Source of the DNA: Topomyia yanbarensis | Lineage: Eukaryota; Arthropoda; Insecta; Diptera; Culicidae | Assembly (NCBI RefSeq): GCF_030247195.1 | Contig: NC_080672.1 | Location: 367,156,271-367,220,270, forward strand | Direction: 5' to 3' | Length of the DNA stretch: 64,000 nucleotides | Part shown: positions 1 to 12,779 of the stretch, in pieces | Layout of the letters: each line of letters starts with the position of its first letter | Position numbering within the stretch: the first letter of the stretch is position 1 | Translations under genes and position numbers: made by a program | The notes under the pieces: model-generated | Seen by the model: the letters and a program-made list of their open reading frames with translations, nothing else | Told to the model about the DNA's origin: nothing | Database searches by the model: none

Positions 1-154
1 TTATTTATAGTAAAAGTAAGAATACTGTTCAGAATTTCTAAGGAACTGCTGATATTCTTGAATACGATCGGGATTGTTTTTTTTTGTTACTATTATGTTA
101 ATTTGTAGAGACCGGGGCATGGGTCTAGATCTACGATATTTGGAGATAGGGTTT

Positions 155-275
155 GAGGTAGCCACGTCTTCCTTCGGAAAGGAAGTAAGGTCGTTGGTCA
201 CGGTTTACGATATTTCTCTGGGGTCGGTGATAGGCCCTCGGTGCGGAAAGAAGCCGCAAAATGTAAAAAAAAAAT
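155..275 (+). mobile_element. tRNA-derived SINE, 3' fragment (Feilai-like)
   Basis: The block CCACGTCTTCCTTCGG, followed by GGAAGTAAGG, CGTTGGTCACGG and TCGGTGATAGGC, matches in order the body of the SINE on the minus strand at 47925-48182. The tRNA-like head is missing. The family name is from general knowledge of mosquito SINEs. Confidence 0.5.
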
Positions 276-384
276 CATCAAGTATCTCTTGTGTCGATTG
301 GTATACTTAATTTTGGAACAAGTTAGCAATGTGCTTCTAACGTATATTTTTGTGCAAAATTTATTCTCTAAAAGATATGGAGTA

Positions 385-520
385 AACTAATTTGTGCATA
401 AGGACACAACTCCTAACTAAGATGAGTTGAATTTCGTGATTCTGATTTATCTCGTCAGTAACTAGCATCGACTAGGTGTCAGTTAGACGCTAGTTCAAAA
501 CTAGTTTGTGCTATTTGTTA
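385..520 (+). mobile_element. MITE copy (GACACAA...CTCGTCAGTAACTAGC family)
   Basis: The segment shares ordered blocks with 28405-28575: AAGGACACAA, CCTAACT, TCTCGTCAGTAACTAGCA, AGTTAGACG and AACTAG. It has no coding capacity. Confidence 0.5.
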
Positions 521-589
521 AAACTTGAATTTAATTCCAATTTACGGAAAGTTACTGAATGTGTCGTGAAGCTTGAAGCACTAGACAAA

Positions 590-891
590 GGGATCATCCA
601 TAAATGACGTAGCATTTTTTTAGGAATTTTTAACACCCCCCTCCCCCATCGTAGCATTTCGTTACAAACCCCTAAATACCCCCCCCCCCCCGGGAATTAC
701 GTAACCTAAAGATAACCCCCCCCCTTTACTCCGTAAAAAAATTAAAAAAATAAAAAAAACCGATTTTAGTTAGATGAAACGGGTAAAGCTACGTAGCATG
801 ATATGACCCCCTACCCCCATATAATTACATCATTACAAAATACAAAACTCCCCCCTCCCCCATATAATGCTACGTCATTTATGGATGATCC
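590..891. mobile_element. Palindromic MITE with 26-bp inverted ends and poly-C cores
   Basis: The ends begin GGGATCATCCATAAATGACG, and the inverted copy closes at 866-891. The interior repeats CCCCCCTCCCCC on both sides, carries a poly-C run near 680-690, and has internal copies of TAGCAT. AAA on both flanks could be a 3-bp target duplication. It is noncoding. Confidence 0.75.
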
Positions 892-1034
892 CAAAACAAA
901 TTTTTAAAAATCCTAATTAATAAAATTTAAGCCTTTTTCCATAGGCTCAGATTTGCAAATAACCTAACTTATATATACTGTGTTGATATTCCGCATCTCG
1001 AAACGAAAAGTTTTTTGTATGGAAGCTTGTATGA

Positions 1035-1265
1035 TAAAACCATTTCGACTTAGTTGCATAATGTTGCCTCTTATTTTAGTGATCTTAGGGTAGCGTGGTT
1101 GGCAAAGCTGTATTATCGTGCCACGTGAGAGTCCACTATGCGCTCAACAAATCGTGGATACACCTACGTCCCCGCTGAATCAGCAGGGCAACTTTAGTGA
1201 AAGCGGTGGAATCTTTGGTTGTATTTAGGCAGGGCAGTGGTGAACCGAAGAGAACACGTTAGGAT
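1035..1265 (+). mobile_element. RTE-like non-LTR retrotransposon fragment, 5' region
   Basis: This stretch parallels 5415-5660 through TTGCATAATGT, TTAGGGTAGCGTGGTT, CTGTATTATCGTGCCACGTG and AGAGTCCACTA. The second copy leads into an endonuclease-like segment, so this is read as the 5' leader of a non-LTR element. Confidence 0.5.
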
Positions 1266-3180
1266 GGCATGGCTATCTGTCCCAACCCGTATTTTTGATG
1301 ATATATACAAGTTGCAGCTGAATAATACGTATTTATATACCACCAAAAAGTCGTAATAAATGCACAAAAATCGGCGATATACGTACATAGCGATTGTAAT
1401 TGACGATTTCCGACAACAATATACACGTTAAGCGCGATAATTTCTAGTATGAAAGTGATTTTAGAAGACGTATTTAACTAATATACAATTCCCGAACACT
1501 ATAAACGATAGACTCTGATTCGTCGGTAAAGAAGATCAAATGTTAAAAACAGTAATTTGGTACATCAATCATCTGGATATGGATATCAAAAATACGTAAA
1601 GAGCGGGCTGTAGAAGAAACGAACCGATACCAAACCAATCATAGATATCTTGATATTAAAATCGATTTCGAACTTACGACATTTGTATTGTAGAGCAGAA
1701 CTAACTACTCGAAACTATTTTAATTATTAGTGTGGGAATATTTCGTAATCATATGTTGTCTTCAAGTAGAGAAACTCTATTCCGGTAAACATTCGCCATG
1801 TATGAAGAAATCTCATTTCAAAGATATGAGATAAGTCGTAAGTAATTTAGTGAAATCGTTTTTCTTATATGTTGAGATATATTAAGTCGCATCTAGTGTT
1901 TTGAAGTCCTTGTGAAGTATATCGATGTTTATGTTGCTTATTCACTATTCCCATACATATGAACGATTACAATGACTTTATAAAGTTGTTCATCTGACAT
2001 TGATCGACGAAAAATACTTGTCCTAACGATTTTAACTCTTTGTAGACATCTTTACAAGTCTTTTTCTACATTGATATATGATTGATGGTTTGCTGGGGTA
2101 CAACCTATTTGGAACGAAAGAATATCCGGAAGTATACCTGGAGACATCCGAATGGTGTAACGTGATCCCAATCGGCCATACTTTAAAACATACTTTAAAA
2201 GACAGTCGATTCCAACCATTATTATTACCATCAACCATAAATAACCGATTCCAGATATGGAAGAACATTGCGACTGAACATACAGCAACAATCGGTTGAG
2301 GGTGTTCGATAAACAAATTGTAGAACGAGCAACTGAGAAGTTATCCTTTGTCCAGTGCAGCGTTGCAGCCGAATTTGACCGACGAGAAAATTTGCCCAGA
2401 AGCCGAATGCTTGCAGCGGCTACACGTCAGAGCAGAGAACGATTCGGTGAGATGAGTACAACTAAGGAAAAAAAATTATCGGCGTAAGAAATGTGGGTAT
2501 GACAAAACGTTACTCGCTGAGGTAGAGGAAATAGGCACGTAGCTAGAGGAGGGTCTAGGGGGTTAAAGCCCCTCCCGAAATCCCATGACGCAGTTGGTTA
2601 GGAACAATAGGTCCCAGCTTCAGGTAAACAGGTATCCACGCGCAATCGCTAGTCGCTCGCACGAGGTCAACGAATCAGCGAACATACATCAATAGAGAAT
2701 TGTGAAGAGCGACGAAAATGTTGCAACTAGTTAAGCCTATAAGTTAATAAGTTTGGATTATTGTTTCAATTCATATTTTTAGTATATGACAGTCTTTCGT
2801 TTTATTTTTGTTCGTTATGTAATAAAATGAGATAATTGTTCAAAAATCACGGAGTAAAGAAAAAAAGAGGCAATCAATTGAAATCGATTCAAGAGCACTT
2901 CTTCTATCTTTTCTATTAGTCTTCGTTATCCGTAGGACTTTCGTGCGTTAGGTGCAACTGCTTCAATTAAAACTGTTTTTCAAATTGTGGTAATCAAACA
3001 GACATTACAGTTTTGTGTAAGTAGTCGAACATCTTGCAATCTTTGTGGTAATTGTGGAAAGAGCAAATTACTTTTATTCAAAAAAACAAACCAACATAAA
3101 TTTATTTAAAAAACAAATCAACAAAAGTTACTAAGCAGATTAGTGTCAATATATTCGTTTAACGAAATGATGCATTGACT
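1266..3180. other. No supported gene
   Basis: AT-rich sequence with short chance ORFs on both strands. A 14-mer CAGCGGCTACACGT at 2415-2428 is shared with 7857-7870 and 46323-46336 and is probably a retroelement scrap. Nothing else could be assigned. Confidence 0.5.
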
Positions 3181-3285
3181 TAGGGCCGATCTCTTCACCC
3201 TCGCCTTACGCTTAAGCCAGGTATAAACGTACTGGTGAACCTGGTTCATAAATCAAGCGACGGTGAAGAAATCAGACAATAGAAA
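3181..3285. mobile_element. Short palindromic MITE
   Basis: The left end GCCGATCTCTTCACCCTCG pairs with the right end, whose reverse complement is TCTGATTTCTTCACCGTCGC. The whole is about 100 bp with GCTTAAG-type internal symmetry. It is noncoding. Confidence 0.6.
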
Positions 3286-4539
3286 GTGTAACTTCATAGA
3301 AAGTTGGCCTTACACCATATTTACTGTTCCGGAAAGGGGAAGTAAGTGCGATGTATTACCTTCATTATTGGGTTACTTGATATGAAAACTATTTTTTTTT
3401 TTTTTTATTTTAAAACACAAATTTTGAGCATTTTTGTGAAATGTTTAAAAACAGACACAGGAGGATGGTTTGTTTTTAAGTTACTTAGATTACTTATTTC
3501 ATACCTTCAATAAAAATAAATCAAAAACCCTTTCGTCACATATATGGTTCATTAAAAATAGTCTTATTTTATTTGGGTAATATTACCCTTAAGATAAATC
3601 AGTACTATACAACAAAACAGTTTTACCAACTGACTGTTCACTCACAGTTACTGCGTAACTTATCAAGAAATAGTTCCAGAAACATGTGGTGACATATTTC
3701 AATAGGGTGGAAGTATTTACTGAATTTTAAACCTTATGAACACCTTCACCATCTAAAAAAACTATACTTCCCATTCATCCTCTCTCTTGATCACTAATAA
3801 AAACGTTCGTATCGAATGTTCTCTATGCTATTTGAAAGTTGTACATGTATTAGTGACATTATTCTAGCTATGAAGTGACGATTGAAATTTAATTTGGTCA
3901 GTAAAAACCACGAGAAAATTGAAAGCTTTCGAATGAGTATAGTCTGATCGCGGGCATTCACGGACGTCGTTGTTGTTATCGCATTAGAAGTTAGAATTTA
4001 AAAAAAATCATGATAAACAGTTCTCTATACAATGCCTAAATAAACCAATCAGTGACATATTTTTGGTGATTTTAAGATGTAATTTAATCACATGAATTAT
4101 TTTTTTAAGTGATGCAATGCATGAAATAACCGGATGTGGCTCCTATGATCATATTATGCAAAAAACACCTTCAAAAAGCTGTCAAAAATTCATTTTACGT
4201 TCAAAGCACCTAAAATCTCACAAAAATGTCTCTGATAACTCAGTTGATACGAGAAAAAACACTAGCAAGAATATCACCTTGCCTTCATATATGGACTTAA
4301 GTCCGGGCACGTCGTGATATGAATCTCACATATCTTATAAGTAACGTATTCGGAGTTATTTGTTTGTAAATATTTTTAGAATCTTGCACGAATAAAGATA
4401 ATCCAAAATTCCACGAGTCTTCTCTTGCAATTAACGTATTGAATAAAACGTGGAGTGGATCGGCCGATACGAATTGTGGTCGGAGGTAGGTACGAATAGC
4501 AATTCCTGTTAAATATCTCATATCGAACAATGTTATATT
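3286..4539. other. No supported gene
   Basis: AT-rich, with a 16-T run near 3391. The 66-codon ORF at 4117-4317 has no recognised motif. No repeat family could be named here. Confidence 0.5.
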
Positions 4540-5245
4540 TAATGTTTTTGAATGCTTCGCAAACTATCTGCAAATTGTTCGCCTCTATGTTTTCAAGTGT
4601 GTTCGTCGCTGAGACTGAGAGATTCGCGTAAAGTATTTCGATATTATATCAGTAGCTGGATGCTTGAAACATCGTCATTTTCCAGGCTAGGTGGTGCCCC
4701 CATTGTTACATGGAAAGTTTATGTTACCTTTCTAAAATGTCACAGGCCAACTACCACATTTTTTCCGTAGTTATGGCAAGCAGCCTCCGTCTTTCCGGTC
4801 CACAATAAATTACATTGGAATGTCCGGTCTCTGTGCCGTTTCGAAATACTTCGAGTTAGTCGTTGTGGATGGTATTCCGCAAGGGAGTTATCTCGAACCA
4901 CATCTATTAATTCGTTATTTCAACAATGTGAACTATCACTTGGAAACGCCACGGTTGTCGTATGCAGATAACCTTAACATCTTCAAGAGAAATAAAAAAC
5001 CCAATACGTTTTATTTGATATTTTCACCAGGTGGTATGAAAACGTAAATATTCTGAATTCCGAGAAATGCTCTGAGATATCATACTCTGCAAAAAAAGAG
5101 CCCATCAAATTTGAACACATTTTGTCGGGAGGTCATGCTCTCCGGGTGAGCTGCGCGAAAGTTCTAGGAAAAATGTTAGTTACGAAACTAGCTTTCAATC
5201 ATCACATTTCGTACGTAGTCCAGATCCTTTACTGATATTTACTAT
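4540..5245 (+). pseudogene. Jockey-like retrotransposon RT relic
   Basis: An open stretch around 4820-5047 reads GIPQGSYLEPHL, NNVNYHLETP and LSYADNLNIF. These are the degraded GxPQGS and YADD blocks of a non-LTR reverse transcriptase; the second Asp of YADD is now Asn. After a stop at 5045, the frame resumes with NSEKCSEISY and LAFNHHISYVV, matching the region after the RT core. Stops, the YADN change and a missing 5' part show it is dead. Confidence 0.7.
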
Positions 5246-5345
5246 ATTAGTTTTGGAATTTGCGTTTCGACTTCGTCTCATCAGAATTCGACACTAACTT
5301 AGTGACAGAACTCATTTAAGGCCGGATTGACGTTAGCTCCAAAAA
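5245..5345 (+). mobile_element. MITE fragment (GTTTCGACTTCGTCTCATCAG family)
   Basis: TTTGCGTTTCGACTTCGTCT, then CATCAGAATTC, ACTAACTTAGTGACAG and GCCGGATTGACGTTAGCTCC, match one arm and the centre of the palindromic element at 12780-13060. Confidence 0.55.
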
Positions 5346-5394
5346 ACGGAAACACAATTTTCTTACGGGACATCACGCTTGATTAGGGCTTTGA

Positions 5395-6080
5395 TCAGGG
5401 ACACAAAATGAAAGAGTCATTTCGATCTAGTTGCATAATGTGGCCCCTTATTTTAATGAACGTAGGGTAGCGTGGTTAACGAAGCTGTATTATCGTGCCA
5501 CGTGAGAGTCCACTAGGCAGTCAACAAACCTTCGATAGAGAAATTCTATCTCTTACGTCCCCACTGAAACAGGCGGGGTTACGGACACCTTTAGTGAAAA
5601 TGCGGTAACAAAGTGCGATGGTATCTTTGGTCATATTCAGCCATGGAAGGGGTAAACCGAAAAACACCTGTTCGGCACCTTCGGAGCGGCTCGAAACAGC
5701 ATTTAAACCGGAATAAGTGGTTTCAAGAAGAAAAGCGGCCATCTCATCAGTCATTACAGCCCCATTACGAGGCTAGGTATCGCAGTCTTGATAAGGTGAC
5801 AAACCGAATGTTTAACCAACAACCTCGAAAAGAATACATGAAGATACAGGCTGGAATAATCGGCGAAAGATTCGGAAATATTTAACAGAACTAGCTAGGA
5901 AACTCGATACTTTAGACCTGTTTGCTCGAGAGCTGCCAAATGTAGAAATGGACATAGCAGCCCTTCAGAAAGTTTGATGGCATGGAACAGAATGACGGAG
6001 AAGACCGTTCAGTAAACCAAACTGTGGGTACCTCGTTCATGTGCCATATCTACCACAGTATAGAGGGGACTGTGCAGTGC
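5395..6080 (+). pseudogene. RTE-like retrotransposon relic, 5' leader and endonuclease start
   Basis: A leader shared with 1035-1265 is followed by a broken frame. Around 5885-5985 it reads ARKLDTLDLFARELPNVEMD and IAALQKV, which matches the IALQEVRW start of an apurinic-type endonuclease. A following CGTSFMCHIYHS segment parallels GTSFKYHIY in the copy at 41150-42300. Stops and indels break every frame. Confidence 0.6.
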
Positions 6081-6169
6081 TAGGTAAAAAGTAACGACGA
6101 GTGACCTTGAGACATGCTGGTAGACTAGAGTGATGCGTACCCGACCAGGAGAAAATAACTGAGCAATAA

Positions 6170-6462
6170 CCCGAGCATACTATTTTTTGGTATTCCTACC
6201 AAAACTTAGTATTAATTGATTATTATACCTCATTGAGGTATTAAGCAGGTGTTGAAGAAACATTTTTCAATACCTTCTTAATACCTCAATCAGGTATAAT
6301 ACTTTATTTTAGTATTATTTATGTATTCCAACAAGAACATGTCTTAGTTATTTTTTTGTATTTTACTTCTTATGTAGAGCTCATTAATACCATATTGTGG
6401 TAAACAGTTGTTGGTATTGATACCTAAATTTAGTATTCCGCAGTTATTTTCTTCTGCTCGGG
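6170..6462. mobile_element. MITE with CCCGAGCA/TGCTCGGG ends
   Basis: The 293-bp AT-rich element ends in CCCGAGCA and its inverse. The interior has subterminal inverted blocks such as TATTACCTCA-type, TACCTCAATGAGGTA-like and TTAGTATT motifs. No clear target-site duplication was found. The 50388-50640 element has the same ends and an unrelated interior. Confidence 0.65.
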
Positions 6463-7689
6463 TAGTAATGCCGCCTAAGCTCGACCCCTGCCAGCAGAAG
6501 ACAAAAGATTAGTCCGTGAGATTTTAAGCCTGTTTTTAATGTTCCTTCCACTTCTAGTTTTCCGATTTGTATATTTCACATCCTTACTCTCACTTGAGTA
6601 CTATGGCTCTAAATTCTCACAACTTTCCCTAGCTAATTGAATGCCGTTAAAAAGTAAAAAACTACAAGAGGCAGCCCTATGGGGTTGCACGAACTGTAGT
6701 CGTAGGACTATACTACTTAATGTAAAATCTTTATTTTCTTAGTACATTTATAGTAATAATAAATCAAATATATTTCTTGCGTATGGTTTAATCACAACCA
6801 ATCAACATCGAGTATTTCATATTTAACCAAACCTTCTTGGTTATCAGGTCATTTCATTTGTAGTAGGTGATTGAATCCGATTGAACTTATTTAAGAAGAT
6901 CTGAAGAAAGAAGACAGAAAACTGTGACCGAACTAATATCTGGAACTAAACCTTTATAGCATAAGATTAGCTTGTAAAAACTTTTCGATTTTGTGTTGTT
7001 AAAAAACCCGGATCAGTGAAAAGAAAATTCCATTTGCAAATGGAGCTCGCATGTACAAACTATTTTGTGTACTAATAATTATACATAAAAGTGTGCTGGA
7101 AACGAGCACAACATAAAATATAGCATACGGACAATCTCATTCGCATTCACTGGGTAGCGTACCTCCACATGCACTGTAACGGACTTCTAAATCAGCTGCA
7201 CTGGCTGTGGAAACACACAGCGCAGTGATCTGCTTCGCCTGCTGTTCAACAGGCAACTGAGCTGCTCTGGCGAAATCCGTCCGTTTAAATAGTCGATGAT
7301 GACGTCATTCATAGAAGCGTAGCGCGCTAGGTACACAAATCTGCCGTGCTGGACTAGGGAAGCGCTATCTTCTGTGTGTAAATGCGCGATATTTTGACTA
7401 GTTTGTTCATTATTTAAATTTTTAATGCCATGATATCAAAAATCTTTGGGTTTATCTATTGGAATCTATTCTTAGAAGTATTTCGGGGCGATATGCGCAA
7501 AAAATTTGAAAATTTATCGTGAGACGGCTGAATTATATGCGTTTAAAATTGGACCACTTTTCGTTACATACCATTTTTGTAGAATTTGCAACGTGCACCC
7601 CTATATCGAAAACAAAGACATAGTCCTACGTCAAAAGAAAATGTGACTACATATTAGTTCTTCCATATTTTAAAAGACTAAGAAGTTAT
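6463..7689. other. No supported gene
   Basis: Noncoding sequence with a GC-richer patch (7140-7380) containing GCACTGGCTGTGG and GAGCTGCTCTGG. No ORF of note and no recognised element. Confidence 0.5.
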
Positions 7690-8200
7690 CCTTACTTCAT
7701 CCTGAATGCAGTATGGCAACCGGTCCATGAGACGATTAGCACAGCAGCCAACAAAGGGGTTGGTTACAACACCTGGAAATCAATGGAATAGCTGGGTCGA
7801 TGTTGATTGTCAAAGTTCAACATACTAGAAAAACTAGGCCAGCAGCTGACTGCTTACAGCGGCTACACGTCAAACCAGGGATCAAAACCGGAACCATCAA
7901 CCAGGAAATTTATGTGCAGGGATGCCTGAAAAAACGCCGATTACCTTTCCTCAAGCAACACAATTGGTTCGTTCTATTTTGATCGAATTTGGTATCTTGT
8001 CTTTACGGAAAAAAGCAATGGAGTGGGCAATCGTAAAGCGGAACCTCAAGAAGATGCGAAAGACAGTTGTCAGTGGGATGCAATTCAGCGGCGAGAAGAG
8101 TGATCAAGGAGGCTGTGCCAAACTTGGAAAGAATTAAAGGAAGCTTCAGTGAATATTTTTGCTTTATTCTGGATAAATTGAAATTGCAAATGAAACATGA
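7690..8200 (+). pseudogene. mariner/Tc1-like transposase relic
   Basis: Fragments read GIKTGTINQEIYVQGCLKKR, LPFLKQHN, then after a deletion and frameshift KKAMEWAIVKRNLKK, and AARRVIKEAVPNLERIKG. These match the catalytic core and the PIEKFWAIVK tail of mariner-superfamily transposases. The segment between the second catalytic Asp and the tail is collapsed. The copy is dead. Confidence 0.72.
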
Positions 8201-8264
8201 TTTTAGTTTTAAATAAAGTTTGATCGGTTTACACAGATTCTTGTTTGACCAAAACACTCTTTAT

Positions 8265-8880
8265 AATTAGTAGTTCAACGGCGATCGAAAGTGCTACAGG
8301 AAGTCCTGATGTGCGAAGAAATGGAACCAGCATCACTAGATCGCACATGCTTCCTGACTTTGCGAACGTTCTTAACATCTTTGGCGTTGATCGCAGAGCA
8401 GTGAAAGTCAGTTGTGTCTTTTTACAAAAATGTTATGAGATACGGATTGAGTATAGACTCTAACAAGATGAAGTGCAGGGTAGCAGGTAGCAAGCAAGAC
8501 AGTTCGAGCAGTGTTGACTCCAAGCAACAAATTGATGTGGTAAGGTAAGAGGTTGTAGAATCTATATATCTTGGGACACTAGTGACACGGTAAAGGTTAC
8601 CCCTCCGGAAGTCGCGCTTATGGCCCACTGAACGAGCAGCCGCTGGTGCTCTAAGACGATTTCGCTAGATTTTCAGAGCGGCGTGTACCCAGTGCACTAG
8701 CGCGACTGCCGGAAGGTTAAAATGCGTGGGGCATTTGCGAATAGGACTTTTAATGATCGTCATATCTAGCTATCAAAACGCACAAAACTGTCTCTATACA
8801 AATCGCTCATATTCCCGGTTACTCTGTACAATCGAGCGCTCGCTGTCTTTGCCAGTATGTAATGTTTAAAATGGAAGACG
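8265..8880 (+). pseudogene. RTE-like retrotransposon relic, 3' end of RT
   Basis: In shifting frames the strand reads FGVDRRAVKVS, GLSIDSNKMKCRVAGSKQDS, VVESIYLGTLVT and KTQNCLYKSLIFPVTLYN. These are the thumb and post-RT blocks of RTE-type elements. Multiple stops and frameshifts show it is inactive. It may belong to the same family as the leaders at 1035 and 5395. Confidence 0.65.
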
Positions 8881-10500
8881 AAAGTTATCCCACGCCCAAA
8901 ACATCATCCATCAAGTCACCTTGCAGAAGAACTTTTTCTTCATTGTATACAACCGGCACATTTGTCATTTTTTATCCCCTCACCTTCCACTACTGATAAT
9001 TATTTCACTATAATGCAATATTCTGTTTTACTGTCAGCACTCAAAATTGAAACTAAAATTGCTTCTCAATAAGTGGTTGCTGTCAAAGGCATCAGTAGCA
9101 CGACCGGTTGTCAAAGGTCGGTAAAGAAGATGCGCACAATTTACTCACATTCGATAGGGGCGTAGTATGCATATTATTTCAACTATCAGATCCGAAACAC
9201 TTTTTCATGAGAAATGAATGCCTATAATGATACTTTCATATATTATCCTCATTCCGGTATTTTTTCTACAAAATTTCCAACTATCGTTCAAAAACAGGAA
9301 TTGAAGGTTAATTAAAATTATTGTTTCGAATGCTTACAGAAACATCCTTCCGAAATTTTGGCCTTGAATTGATATCTGATCCGTTAAGGTAATTTAACTA
9401 CAAACTCCTTACGCACAGATTTGCGGAGACAAAAACAGTAAAACTAGCAACCAGGAAAAAGACTACATACAAAACTGGCATCACGGAAGATCGCACAATA
9501 GGGATCTTTAGGGGTGTGCGGGTTAAGGCATATTCCGATGCAGATTAGTACCGTGAGTTAATAACTCAGTCCTTTTCCAATTTTTAGGCCCGAAACTATT
9601 GAAAAAAACATTTTTTAGTTTGTTTCCTTTTAGGATAATAGGATGCGACTTGCACGACTCTATAGGTTGCCTTATCAGATCTACCGTAGTTTGCAGATGA
9701 AACTTGGGATGGCAGACTGTTAGCGGATTGACAAAGTACCAGATCATGCTGTGTGGGGTGCTTTCCCGGTTAATGAGGCGAACGAGATATTTGCAGATAC
9801 GTCACTTAGTCGAACAACTGTCAGTTTGTTGGTTGAATTTAATTTGATTTTTTTAATTTAAAAATCAGAAAAGAATAATGAAGGTTTAAGAATGATATGA
9901 GTGCACTCGTAAGGACACCTGCTATCAATAAATATGAAAAACTGGCCCAATTTTTCCAAATTAAAGATCCCTATTTGCAGGGACTTCCACCTATACTTCC
10001 TCTCTAGAAACATCAATGTTCTTTCGGTTGAAACATCATCGATTGAATAAGGGTACAATACCCATAGCTGCAGTAAGTTTGGATTTACGTGTTGACTCCC
10101 TCTCAGTAGTGTGGTCAAGTCAGCTGCACTATACTGAGGAGACAAAGTCCAAACGTTAATCGTAACTTACTAAAGTTATATGTTTAGTTGCAGTGTTAAT
10201 CCTTTAGAAATTTTGTTAATGGTGAAATCCTTTTATGCTGAAGATGAAATTTGTTCAAATCGAAATTGAATTTTCACCGTGTATGAAGTGTGCCACATTA
10301 TGAGTTCGAACGTGGTAATTGCCGTACATTATTTTTCCTTTCAATCAGAAAAAAAACGTTCAGTAAAACACTCCACATAAAACCCCCTGGATCATTCCCA
10401 ATCTTTGCGATAAAAACACATTATTCCACGAACAGGCAAATTTTGCCTAACTAGCCAATAAACCCACTCGTGTACAATGCAGCAAAACAAATCAAATTAT
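8881..10500. other. No supported gene
   Basis: Short ORFs only. The minus-strand 74- and 95-codon ORFs at 9523-9747 and 9858-10145 show no motif I recognise. Likely diverged repeats. Confidence 0.45.
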
Positions 10501-12180
10501 TTATACTGGAACGAAAATGTATTTCACCATTTCACTACGGGTTAGATTTTCGAGGCCTACTACCACTCTAAACAGTCGCCTAGCACCCATCGCCGACCGA
10601 CCAATCTCCCCGACAGCGCACCAATTTCCTTTTCCCCCCATTATGCACTTTAATGCATATATCCATTAGTAGTGCCACCCTACCCAAAACCAACAACCCC
10701 CACCCACGCGCGGCATTAACATATTTAATTCTATCGAATATCATTATATTATATAAAAACAAAGAGCTGATGGAAAATTCAACCTCGGACCGGGCTTCTC
10801 TCGCGGGTGGTAGCCAATCACCGACCGGTGGAAAATTCTGGAAAACTCACCACGCATCGATGCCCGTAATTTTGACTACTGATTCCCCTTCCGTGTTCCA
10901 ATCACGCCGTGAACCGAAAGCAAGTGCCCAAGCGAAAGCGGATACTTCAAATTCCAAGTGATGTGCAATCCTTTCGGGGATCGGGCTGTGCGTGGCGTGC
11001 GCGAAAAGCGTGAATGTATTTTATTTAAATTTTGCACATCTGACTGTCTGGTTCAGTTTCTCTCTCTCGGTTGGTTGTTCATGGTTTTTGTTGTTGTTGT
11101 TGTTGTTGATGTTGTTTCGCTATGCTTCGCTATCAGGCGCAGCACGGACGCGAGCGACGGTATGCGATTTTTTCACACAGCATGCGACGATGAGATACGA
11201 ATGCAATTCCACGCTTGACACGGTTGGTGGTGGTGCGGTAGCACCAACAAGCGGGGATGATGGCCTTAAAATTAAATGTGCGCTGCCATGAATCCAAAAT
11301 GAAATTAAAACATATTCGGTTCATATGGAAATGAACGCAGGCAGGCACACAGCATTCATGTTTGGTCGCAGCAATCTGATAGGGCCATTCAGGACGAACG
11401 GACGGCGGAAGTCCCACGGGGAGGGATGGCAGCCAAAATCAATACCATTTATCAGAACGGTTGTCAGCCGGATGGCGGAATGAAAAATCCAAACTCATCC
11501 GAGTAGTCATTGATTTTGGATTGGAAATTGTAGTTAATCATGCCTATCGACGAACGGCCGGTAGGTCGGCCGGCCGTATCAAATCTCCATTTTCCTGGAA
11601 ACCAATTTGAAGAGTGCGCCCACCATCAGCAGCACAGACAAACCATCAGCCATTATCGATCGCCGGATTTTCGTGCCACCTTCTCGTTCACCCCCTCTGG
11701 ATCACCGTCGACATTTGCAATATTAAATTTGTTTGGTAAATTTACTGCCAGAGCGAAAAAAAATGAAAGCGAATCGAAGAAAATGCACCCTTCGTACCGA
11801 CGGATGTCATTCTACTCCTCAGTTTGCTGAGTTGACCATGAATCCCGGTGTGTACCCTTCGTCTTCATTTTGTTATAGTCTCGGTGTATTCGAGCTTCGT
11901 CTTCGGTGGACTTTTGATCGAAACAAAGTTGGCCGTGAAAGACGAATCAATATAGTCGGATTTCGGTTTTTTTCAATGGGGACAATTTTTAAATGGAATG
12001 AGTTTTCTTGTCGAAAGTAAATGCGCAATAGTTTATGAGAAAAAAATAGTTAAGTTGGTCTCAAGACTGGTTCTATACTGTTTTGGCCTGATTTGGTATT
12101 GTGTCACTATGTCCGACATGTGTTGGCGTGCGAAGGAAAAAAAAGAAAAATCCGTGTAACTCGAAACAAAGTGATTCTAA
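10501..12180. other. Unique-sequence island without a convincing gene
   Basis: GC-balanced DNA lacking recognised transposons. It includes a TTG triplet run at 11089-11110 and several ORFs of 60-102 codons on both strands (e.g. 10653-10961, 11540-11830) with no domain and no splice context. It may be conserved intronic or intergenic regulatory DNA. Confidence 0.35.
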
Positions 12181-12470
12181 CAAGACTACACACAAAAAAT
12201 AATGAAAGTTAAACGACTTGTAAATCAATACGAATGTAAACATACAAAGATTGAATAAAAACTTTGATTGAAAATTGCGTTAAAATCAATGCACTCAGTT
12301 GGCGCATCAAAGAGCATACAATGTTACACTTTCATTCGTGTAATGTTACATGTCATTCATTTTACAGCAATATGCGTGTAAAAAATACATTGAAGTGAAT
12401 TGGTTTTCCGTTTGAAGAAACTGTAATTTTCAATCCACGTGTAGAATTATAATAAAATTCGTTCAAGAAA
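12181..12470. other. AT-rich stretch, possible MITE
   Basis: ACACACAAAAAATAATG near the left and repeated TGTAA/TTACA motifs (GTAATGTTACATG at 12339-12351) suggest an old inverted-repeat element. Boundaries were not resolved. Confidence 0.3.
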
Positions 12471-12779
12471 GCACGACAAGTCGTGTGGATTTTTGGTGGA
12501 ACTTAATTTTAGATTTATATTCATGCTCCAAATATGTGCATGAAAATAAACTTAAAATTACAAAACATTTTTTTCTGTGTATTAATAAGACAATTATGTT
12601 TTATATAATAACATGTTTATTCAACATGTCCAAATTTCGTCATCAGTTCGTCATTCACCTATGCGGTATGTGGAACTAAAATTTTGTGGTCAAAAATGAC
12701 TCATATCAAACTCTATCAAACATACTGTTCAGCCAAACCCAACCATTATTTCGCAAAACAATAAAGTTTATGGCAATCG

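Noticed and set aside
11540..11830. Plus-strand 96-codon ORF in unique sequence
   Set aside because: No domain, no upstream or downstream splice context, and an overlapping open frame of equal length at 11733-12020.
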